Positions 15,811 through 22,959 of a stretch of DNA of 34,618 nt are shown in pieces; positions within the stretch are counted from its first letter, which is position 1, and each line of letters opens with the position of its first letter. The DNA comes from a virus. Made by a program: the position numbers and the translations under genes. The stretch spans positions 1 to 34,618 of IMG/VR virus record IMGVR_UViG_3300018424_000087; one strand, written 5' to 3'. A model generated the notes under the pieces. The model did no database searches. It worked only from the letters and a program-made list of their open reading frames with translations, and was not told where the DNA came from.

Positions 15811-18355
15811 AATCTTCTCCCATCGCGCTCGCAAAGATTCCGTCGTTTATCGGCGCGGGCTGCTCAGTAGAACCAGTCTTCGACATTCTTACCTCATCTA
15901 AAAATCCGTACAGCTTTTGCGCTCCATTCTGATTGTTTCCATCTCCCAGATGAGATACAACATCTGCGGGTATGACAAACTCGCCGCTGGAAAGCGCCGC
16001 CGGATTTGATCCGTCCACGGTGGCGGGAATAGTGTCGTCCATACCACCAGCAATACCACCAATGTACCCGCCTTGGGCAAGGTTCAGGGCAGTGTCTAAG
16101 TAGTCGGGTAGCGGCGGATTACCAAATTCATCAATGTAAGAACTGGCTATCGACAATCCGCCAAAGTCATTACCTTCAAGCCTTGAATTGTACTCATCGT
16201 CGATTCTTGAGAATATCGGATGAGCTAATCCGGCAGTCATTAATGCAAACCTCGAAAGGTTATACATTGTGTCAAACTCTTCCGATGTGTAATTGCTAAG
16301 TTCTGTATCGAACTCAGTCTTCATCTTCTCAAATATTCCATCCCAACCCTCGTCTTCGTTTCCGAATACGAAACTCTGGACATCGAATATGTCGGGTGAA
16401 TCACTTCCAGATCCAATATCTTCTTTCTCTTGGAATGCGACAGATCTAAGACTTTTTCCAGTCTGTGAAAGATAATCATTTATTTCTTGAAGCATGAAAG
16501 ACTGAACATCTACGTCATCGTAAAACTGCCTGAATCCGGGGGCTCTAGTAAAAACTCTTTCGCTTTGCTGATTGTTATTTTCTTCGTATCCAGTCAAGTC
16601 AAAGAATATATTATTGACATGTTCATTTAAGAAGTTTTCTCCAGATGCGTCAAACAATCCTGCACTTTCATATTCCAAATCAGACTTAGGAACAACCGAG
16701 ACATAGTAATCAGTAATTTGGTCGTACACGGTCCTATATCCTGTGGCACCTCTTACTGTTCTAGGCTCGCCTCTCCTTGTCACGGCAACCCTCTCATCTG
16801 CCGGTGCCAAATTAAACTCCGACTCAGATACAGGCTTAAATTTGTTCATATCAAAAACAGGCGTTCTGGAAAATCCAGTCGTAAGTTCATCCATTAAATC
16901 ACTTGTGGATAATCCGTAGTCGCCATCCGAGAAATACATACTAAGTACATTCTCTGGACTTCTACTGTAATCTTCCCCAAGATCGTAAACCCCTTGACTG
17001 TTTACCGGAGGGATAAGAGATTCATCAATAGTCCTTCCGAACTCAGCACCTTGTTGCGCTCCCAAATTAACGCCAGACATATCTCCTGAGAAAAAATCAG
17101 GATATTCATTTAGCGGTTTAATTTCAGAAACTCTTTGAGTATTCGGATCGGTGGTGACAATTACATCCATGCCATTGTTGTCTAAAGTAATTATTTGATT
17201 TTCATTCAAGGCAGGAGCAAATTGATTGATTGATTCGTCGAATACAAAGGGATATTCTTTATTTTCGTCCCACGAAGCGTACTGTATCTGCCTTCCTTGA
17301 GAATCTACTTCTCCGACATTAGATATACCCTGATCGTTTCCAGAGCCTACATCCTCTTGATTGTCTACATCCTCTTGATTGTCTACAACCTCTTGATTAT
17401 CTACAATCTCTTGGTTATCTACAGCCTCCTGTTGGTTCAAAAGGCTGAGGAGTCCAGCAGGGTTGGATGCAAGGAAAGCAGCTTCTTCAGGGGTGTAGAC
17501 ACCGAGAGAGACTAGATCTCTCAATGTATCCATACCCATTTGTATTCTTTCAGATTCAGATCTAAACTCTGTCGGGATCTGCTGGGCTTGATAGAGTGAG
17601 GTTTGAAATCTATACCTGTCTCCAAACTCACCCATGAGAGATGCGCTTTCATTCACTTTATTACTAAGCGCAGCAAAATAGTTAGGATCGTTTATTTCCA
17701 GCGATCTTAGGAAATCTTCAGTGGATGAAAAACCCTGACTCGCAGCCTCTTGATTTAAAGATATTAAGAATAGCTCTGCATCCTGAATCACATTCATCAA
17801 CTCAGGCTCAAGCAATTCTCCTTCATACCCAATAATGTCCCTAAACTCAGCGTCCATCCAGTCTGCTCTGAACGGATCCCTTTCGGTCGGTGCGTATATG
17901 GCTTCTATCCCGGATGGAACCTCTGGCTGCATAAATCTATAAGAAAGATCTGTCTCACCTAAGTAGTCAAAGCTATAGGGGTCAAAATCAGAAGAAAGCT
18001 CTACAGGTACAGGAAGAACCCTTCCATCATAACTGTAGAATTGAGAACCCTCTGGTCTTTGATACTCAATAGGGCCTTGATATGCTTGAGGTTCTTGAGG
18101 TGCAGTTGGCGCAGCGTAGCTATAAGCGTCCGATAAGTACCCAAAAGCCCGACTAGGATCAAAAGACTGAAAATTAGACACCATCTCTGAGGCATTCGCT
18201 TGTCCTAGAGCAGCGCCAGTATCTAAACTGTCCGTGTTTAACGGGGTTTCAAACATGCTTTGAGCATTTGCTTGACCAAGCGCAGCTCCAGTATCTAGGC
18301 TGTCCGGGTTGATCGTCTGTATTCCGGTCTGATTAGGATCTTCAATAGCCATCAA
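15800..18355 (-). CDS. Large virion protein with internal repeats, 851 aa
   Basis: The N-terminus carries two copies of 'DSLDTGAALGQANA', followed by a Pro/Tyr/Gln-rich stretch. Near residues 307-336 the peptide VDNQE recurs five times. The C-terminal 130 residues contain AQGGYIGGIAGGMDDTIPA, then an 'LSSGEFVIPADVVSHLGDG' block and a helical end. This type of C-terminal block recurs in virion proteins of marine podoviruses. The protein is strongly acidic, with no enzyme motif and no signal peptide. The start may be ATG 18355 or the next codon. It overlaps the downstream 309-residue gene by 11 bases. A virion or ejection role is inferred from the shared GG motifs and neighbours. Confidence 0.62.
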   Translation of the reverse strand: MMAIEDPNQTGIQTINPDSLDTGAALGQANAQSMFETPLNTDSLDTGAALGQANASEMVSNFQSFDPSRAFGYLSDAYSYAAPTAPQEPQAYQGPIEYQRPEGSQFYSYDGRVLPVPVELSSDFDPYSFDYLGETDLSYRFMQPEVPSGIEAIYAPTERDPFRADWMDAEFRDIIGYEGELLEPELMNVIQDAELFLISLNQEAASQGFSSTEDFLRSLEINDPNYFAALSNKVNESASLMGEFGDRYRFQTSLYQAQQIPTEFRSESERIQMGMDTLRDLVSLGVYTPEEAAFLASNPAGLLSLLNQQEAVDNQEIVDNQEVVDNQEDVDNQEDVGSGNDQGISNVGEVDSQGRQIQYASWDENKEYPFVFDESINQFAPALNENQIITLDNNGMDVIVTTDPNTQRVSEIKPLNEYPDFFSGDMSGVNLGAQQGAEFGRTIDESLIPPVNSQGVYDLGEDYSRSPENVLSMYFSDGDYGLSTSDLMDELTTGFSRTPVFDMNKFKPVSESEFNLAPADERVAVTRRGEPRTVRGATGYRTVYDQITDYYVSVVPKSDLEYESAGLFDASGENFLNEHVNNIFFDLTGYEENNNQQSERVFTRAPGFRQFYDDVDVQSFMLQEINDYLSQTGKSLRSVAFQEKEDIGSGSDSPDIFDVQSFVFGNEDEGWDGIFEKMKTEFDTELSNYTSEEFDTMYNLSRFALMTAGLAHPIFSRIDDEYNSRLEGNDFGGLSIASSYIDEFGNPPLPDYLDTALNLAQGGYIGGIAGGMDDTIPATVDGSNPAALSSGEFVIPADVVSHLGDGNNQNGAQKLYGFLDEVRMSKTGSTEQPAPINDGIFASAMGEDYGF
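17347..17436 (-). repeat. Five 18-base tandem repeats (VDNQE units)
   Basis: Five units of exactly 18 bases begin at 17347, 17365, 17383, 17401 and 17419. The first two are identical; the others diverge progressively towards higher coordinates. They encode the six-residue repeat (Q/E)xVDN. In-frame copy number could vary by slippage. Confidence 0.9.
18192..18310 (-). repeat. Two 47-base direct repeats at the gene start
   Basis: Segments 18192-18238 and 18264-18310 encode the repeated peptide '(N/T)(P/T)DSLDTGAALGQANA'. The period is 72 bases (24 codons). The copies differ at several, mostly third, positions, so the duplication is old and the peptide has been kept. Confidence 0.8.
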
Positions 18356-18364
18356 ATGCTCCTG

Positions 18365-19663
18365 CTAAGCAATTCTTCCAGAGCCGGGGAGGGAGCTAAC
18401 CCCGCCCTGCATTCTTCTTTTCATAATCCCATAAGGACTAACGGGATCTGAATTTCTTATCGGCATCCCTTTGGGTGAAGCCGGAGTTGGCATACGGGGA
18501 GTGCTTCTCTGTTGATCTTCGGATTGAGACATCAAAGAGGACAAGCCAGATGCACCAGCTCTCGCAAGCCCAGCTTTCGATAGTCCGCTAGCTGCCTCCA
18601 GCCCAGCACCAGACATACCAGCGAGTTCAGTACCTGCGACGGTAGGGGCAGCACCCATAGCAGCGGCTTCTGCGGCAGTTACTCCGCCACCGAAGCCCGG
18701 AGCTAGTACACCGGCACCCGGAGCTAGTGCAGAAGATCCACCCATCAAAGAAGCTGTGGTCTGAGCAGCCTGAACCGCTGGCGTTGCTCCTGCCGCAGAT
18801 AAGAGAGGCACACCACCTCCTCCACCAGCAGCAGCTCCCGCGCCAGCTCCCGCTGCGCCTAGTCCTCCAGCTCCGAGAGTCCCAAGCATACCACCTATAG
18901 CTAGACCTTTAAGGGCTCCATCCTTACCTCCTGCCGCAGCACCTATCCCAGCTCCTGCACCCGCGCCAGCTAATGCGCCCACTCCGAGTTGGGCTACAAG
19001 CGGGAGGGCAGCGAACCAAGCAAAAGCCTCTGGATTTCCCGTATCTGGATTCACTGTTATCGGGCCGAGGAGAGATTGAAGTCCTCCAAGCTCCTGAGGA
19101 TTTATGTGCATCAACATGGTGTCGCCATTCCGACCCATCGAAGCTATCTCTCTGGACTTATCAACCATGCCTCCCTGCGCGTAGCTATTTACTCCGCCGG
19201 ACTCAAGCTCCATAGTGACTTGGTTGTACAGATCCATTGCAGGGTTGGACGATCCAACCTGACCGCCCATCGCAAACCCGCCTTGCGGCTGATTGTCCAT
19301 GGTTAACCCCTGCCACAGCTCGCCCATCCATCTATCGCCAGTCCCAGTATCCATATTGGGAGAGCCTTGCTGCTGGGGCTGACTGGCCGTCGCTGGTTGC
19401 TGGGGTCTAGGCATCCCAGTTACCGGACCAAGCGGGGATTGCTTTGGCATCTGGCTCATTCTCTTCGCCGCATCTTTTCGGTTCTGGAACTGCTTCGGAG
19501 AAGGGTCGTCCTTGGAGGGGAAAACACTACCCATAGTCTTGTTTCTCATGCCAGCATTCGGCATGGGAGTCCCTGCTATGGGCGGCAACCCAACAGGCTT
19601 GTTCGCCTGCGTTGATTCCGAATCGGAGATAGGTTCAAACTGACCGAAAGTTTTACTCATCAT
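18365..19663 (-). CDS. Gly/Ala-rich virion protein, 432 aa
   Basis: The first 170 residues are Pro, Gln, Met and Gly rich and contain GGFAMGGQVG and YAQGGMVDKS. Then 'NGDTMLMHINPQELGGLQSL' leads into 'TVNPDTGNPEAFAWF', a combination seen in structural proteins of uncultured marine phages. The second half is extremely Gly/Ala rich and hydrophobic (about residues 220-330), ending in a polar Pro/Ser/Arg tail. Such a segment could insert in membranes. The start may be ATG 19663 or ATG 19660. No enzyme motif is present. Position and the shared GG motif link it to the other three presumed ejection proteins. Confidence 0.62.
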   Translation of the reverse strand: MMSKTFGQFEPISDSESTQANKPVGLPPIAGTPMPNAGMRNKTMGSVFPSKDDPSPKQFQNRKDAAKRMSQMPKQSPLGPVTGMPRPQQPATASQPQQQGSPNMDTGTGDRWMGELWQGLTMDNQPQGGFAMGGQVGSSNPAMDLYNQVTMELESGGVNSYAQGGMVDKSREIASMGRNGDTMLMHINPQELGGLQSLLGPITVNPDTGNPEAFAWFAALPLVAQLGVGALAGAGAGAGIGAAAGGKDGALKGLAIGGMLGTLGAGGLGAAGAGAGAAAGGGGGVPLLSAAGATPAVQAAQTTASLMGGSSALAPGAGVLAPGFGGGVTAAEAAAMGAAPTVAGTELAGMSGAGLEAASGLSKAGLARAGASGLSSLMSQSEDQQRSTPRMPTPASPKGMPIRNSDPVSPYGIMKRRMQGGVSSLPGSGRIA

Positions 19664-19671
19664 AATATTGC

Positions 19672-20082
19672 CTAGACTACTTCTGTTCCAAAAATACTTA
19701 TAGATAAATCAGAGGTTGCACTCGCGTTCTTATAAGACTGAGCATATATTGCATCGCCGGAAACCAACCCTATTCCTAATGAAAGAACGTCAGTATCGCT
19801 TGCCGCTAAATCTTTGTTATAAACTACATATTGTTTATCATCAAACCCAGAACCACTTTTGACTACTCTTATTGTATACGGATGGGTAGCGGCTGATGAA
19901 TCTACATGGCAAACAACTATTGAAGATATAACTGCTTGTGAATAATCCCTTGAGTTAAACCTATCGGCAGAAGCAGCCGGTACTTGATAGATCAAGCAAC
20001 CAGCGGAGTCCGCGAGGGGTACTGTCGCAGGGTCAGAAGATAGAAGTACCGCCTGAGCAAGTATCTTGAATCCATCAGCCAT
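19672..20082 (-). CDS. Small beta-rich virion protein, 136 aa
   Basis: The protein starts MADGFKILAQAVLL and is mostly predicted beta strand: VISSIVVCHVDSSAATHPY, YTIRVVKSGSG, KQYVVYNKDLA, DAIYAQSYKNASATSD, ISIFGTEVV. The 'SGDAIYAQSY...SISIFGTE' ending is the pattern of small beta-sandwich proteins found with tail or fibre genes in marine phages. No enzyme motif is seen. The ATG lies inside the end of the 51-residue ORF (8-base overlap). It may be a tail or head accessory protein. Confidence 0.6.
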   Translation of the reverse strand: MADGFKILAQAVLLSSDPATVPLADSAGCLIYQVPAASADRFNSRDYSQAVISSIVVCHVDSSAATHPYTIRVVKSGSGFDDKQYVVYNKDLAASDTDVLSLGIGLVSGDAIYAQSYKNASATSDLSISIFGTEVV

Positions 20083-20230
20083 AAGTAACTATGCCTATAG
20101 GCGGAAACGCCATAGTCAATTTTATAATTTTATTATTTGATCGCCTATCTTCCTCTGTATAGTTTTCTTTCTTTCCAGCAGGAAGGTTGACGAAAATTTC
20201 TCTATTTAAGTTATCTTTATTTTCAGCCAC
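20075..20230 (-). CDS. Small hypothetical protein, 51 aa
   Basis: A GTG at 20230 shares its G with the stop TAG of the nozzle gene (TAGTG). It opens 51 codons ending at TGA 20077-20075, inside the next gene. GGAAGAAG lies just upstream. The product starts MAENKDNLNREIFVNLPAGK and ends in a short hydrophobic stretch (FPPIGIVTYG). The double overlap exactly fills the otherwise unexplained 147-base gap between two structural genes and supports its being real. No family is recognised. Confidence 0.55.
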   Translation of the reverse strand: MAENKDNLNREIFVNLPAGKKENYTEEDRRSNNKIIKLTMAFPPIGIVTYG

Positions 20231-22956
20231 TATCTTCTTCCATCCGGCTTGACTCGCATCCTTGAGTCGCCAAGCTCCCAGCCAGACTCTATCTGAGTGC
20301 TGTCATTGTCGTAGAATTTGACCGACATAGTTCTTCCACGGATTCTTGTGTTTACATATTCGATAGACTGGTCGAGAGTTAAGGATCTGGTGGTCGTTCT
20401 TGTTGACGCTGGATAATCTTTCGCGACAAGATCTACAGCGATCTCAGGCACGGTCGTATATAAACCTCTTATGTCTGGAATGAATCTATCTACAAAAATA
20501 GATTCGTCTCCATCATCAAGATCGAAGTATCCGCTTTCTATGTAAGAATCCATTTTTGACTGGTCGTCTTTATATCCATCTTCTTGGTTATAAATTATAG
20601 ATCTTTCGATCCCTTGATATGCACCAGAAGAATACTGACCTCTGTTGTAAGCGGAGTTTGGTTTTTCTCTCAAGCCAGAATCTGACCAAGCAGTTCTAGG
20701 CATAGATCCATACGCCCATGTACCATCTACATAATTGTACAAAACATACTTGTCAGGTTCATCTGACGTTCTGGATGGATAAAACCATATTACTTCATTA
20801 AACAACAAATTCGAGGCAGTAAATATAACTTCTCTCTTGAAGTAATTTAACTCTTCAAATACCTTTGAAAGCACAGAGCAATCTATTTTTTGAACAGTGG
20901 TTCCGTCAGTTTGGAAAAAGTTGTTATCTCCCATCCAGTACACAATTCCTCTGGCGGCCTTGTGTGCATTTATAGAAGCTAAAGAAACGCCGTCAGCAAT
21001 TTCTTGAAGTGCGAATACGGCATTCCCGCCAACCCAACTCAAAGAGTACATAGACGAATCTGTCCAGACGATTATCTGCTTGTCTGAGCGAGCGGCTGAG
21101 ATAATTCTAGAGCCTTTCTGTAGTGGCGTGCCGCCAGCAGCGTTAGAGCTTGTCGCTTCCCAAGATCCGGGTCTATCGTTATCGCACCATCTTATAAGCA
21201 TCGGGTCGTAATTGCCGAATGTATCAGTTGCTCCAAAAGCAATAATTTGCCTAGAGGCTGGATTTGTCATCAAGAATCCAACTTGATCGGGAACAGATCC
21301 ATGACCATCATCTGTCGATAATCCCAATGACGACATTGGAACTGCATCTGACAGCATGATTCCAGATGCGTATCCGTTAGGTGATGCGCTATGAGAAGAA
21401 GTTGAATACCTAGTGTTATAAGGGTATCCATTACTCATCTTCAAAGACGTGTTCCAGTAGAATGGCTTCGTCCTTGTTTTGCACCCGACTAAATCTTCTC
21501 CGAATGTGTCGAGCGACCAAATATTTAGATTGGAGTTGTCGTTCGTTATAGGAACTGTTGGATCTCCCCAAGCTGTCCAGTATTGATCTAAAAGGAATAC
21601 GGAAGATCCAGAGGCGTGAAAACTATCGACTGTCGAGTAATCCCCTCTGGTGAGGGTGTTGAATGTAGTCCCCGTAGTTGAAGCGTAACTTATTACCTCT
21701 GAATCTATAATAATGCTTCCAGAAGAGGGAAAGCTGGCTGTGCTTGCGACGGTCGCTGATCCAGTCGCTCCAGCGGCTAGGTTTGCACCTAGCGTTGTTG
21801 AAGTTGTTGCTGATGGAACCCCTCCCCAAGAACCAGCACTCCACCCACTGAACTCAATGAACGTGGACTCTGATGCTTGAATGTCCCTCATTATGATGGT
21901 GTCACCACCAGAACCTAGACCGCCCGAAGCGCCGACTAGATAGACTGGCAAACCCGATGAGTGATCTTTCGATCTTGAACCGAGTTGGCCTTTATTGCAG
22001 TTATATGTATATGGTCCAGCACCAGAGGGACCGCTAGTTATTTGTATATACTCATCTTCAATCTTGATGTAGTCATTATTTACAAAAGTATTTACACTTA
22101 GCTGTATTGTTGTGCCTGAGCTTAATATGCTTGTTGAGAGTTCTGCTGGAGTTCCTGTAACTGAATTCTCTAAAGCTATCTCGAAGTAGTCACCGTCCAG
22201 AACTCTGGTTACGCACCAGCTTTGAGTTGACCTCGCCGCATCGTACCCAGACGCGGGGTCAGTAGATCCGTCGAACAGCGGATAAAATAAAGATCTTCTA
22301 TCCAGACCCGTAGGGGCAGATGACATGCTGAGAAAATTTATGAAGTCCCCGGTAGTCAGCCCATGATCTACAAATTTTATAAGTACGGTACTTGACCCTG
22401 CGATTGGATATACCGGGTTTGAAAGTTTTTCTAAAAGAAACGCAGCATCCCCGGACGTGTGCGCTGATGTGATCGTAGAGAAGCTGCCACGTTCTAACAC
22501 GACGGTTGTACCGGCAAGCCCGCCGGTATCAACTATCATAAGCTCATCGCCTACAGAATTTGCATCACTGCTCATCCTGACTACATCACCGGCAAGAACG
22601 TCAAAGCTAAGCTCCGCGTTCGTGTTTGTGGATGTATTCGCCATGTCAAGGTCTAGCGTTCCCTGAGACTTGTACTCCATCGGCGTGATATCGTGATAGA
22701 TGCCACCAAGATCAACGTATAACTTCTTATCCGTCCCTACGGCCATCAAGTTGGCACCCAAAATAGATGACCAATTCAATAAGCTCCTAGATATTCCAAG
22801 AAATTCATTTTGAGAATACTTAGTCCAGCCACCAATTTTTTCAGGTCTGCCCTGCCTGAACCTAATCAAGTCACAGTCATACCAGTTTCCTTCAGCGGAA
22901 TACTGAGTTCCTTCTCTATTTATACCGGGAGGAAATGTGACTTTTCTATACGGCAT
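20230..22956 (-). CDS. Tail nozzle/stabilisation-like protein, 908 aa
   Basis: The N-terminus 'PPGINREGTQYSAEGNWYDC' followed by DLIRFRQGRPEKIGGWTKYS is the start seen in tail-hub or nozzle-like proteins of marine podoviruses. It also resembles the opening of P22 gp10-like DNA-stabilisation proteins. The body is beta-rich with repeated Trp/Gly turns (LLNWSSILGANLMAVGT, WVGGNAVFALQEIADG, NNFFQTDGTTVQKID), as expected of a propeller-like fold. The 300 residues in between are rich in Ser and Thr and look inserted. It lies directly downstream of the fibre gene, and the adaptor genes are upstream. A role closing the tail end of the DNA channel is inferred from this order. Confidence 0.68.
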   Translation of the reverse strand: MPYRKVTFPPGINREGTQYSAEGNWYDCDLIRFRQGRPEKIGGWTKYSQNEFLGISRSLLNWSSILGANLMAVGTDKKLYVDLGGIYHDITPMEYKSQGTLDLDMANTSTNTNAELSFDVLAGDVVRMSSDANSVGDELMIVDTGGLAGTTVVLERGSFSTITSAHTSGDAAFLLEKLSNPVYPIAGSSTVLIKFVDHGLTTGDFINFLSMSSAPTGLDRRSLFYPLFDGSTDPASGYDAARSTQSWCVTRVLDGDYFEIALENSVTGTPAELSTSILSSGTTIQLSVNTFVNNDYIKIEDEYIQITSGPSGAGPYTYNCNKGQLGSRSKDHSSGLPVYLVGASGGLGSGGDTIIMRDIQASESTFIEFSGWSAGSWGGVPSATTSTTLGANLAAGATGSATVASTASFPSSGSIIIDSEVISYASTTGTTFNTLTRGDYSTVDSFHASGSSVFLLDQYWTAWGDPTVPITNDNSNLNIWSLDTFGEDLVGCKTRTKPFYWNTSLKMSNGYPYNTRYSTSSHSASPNGYASGIMLSDAVPMSSLGLSTDDGHGSVPDQVGFLMTNPASRQIIAFGATDTFGNYDPMLIRWCDNDRPGSWEATSSNAAGGTPLQKGSRIISAARSDKQIIVWTDSSMYSLSWVGGNAVFALQEIADGVSLASINAHKAARGIVYWMGDNNFFQTDGTTVQKIDCSVLSKVFEELNYFKREVIFTASNLLFNEVIWFYPSRTSDEPDKYVLYNYVDGTWAYGSMPRTAWSDSGLREKPNSAYNRGQYSSGAYQGIERSIIYNQEDGYKDDQSKMDSYIESGYFDLDDGDESIFVDRFIPDIRGLYTTVPEIAVDLVAKDYPASTRTTTRSLTLDQSIEYVNTRIRGRTMSVKFYDNDSTQIESGWELGDSRMRVKPDGRR

Positions 22957-22959
22957 TTA

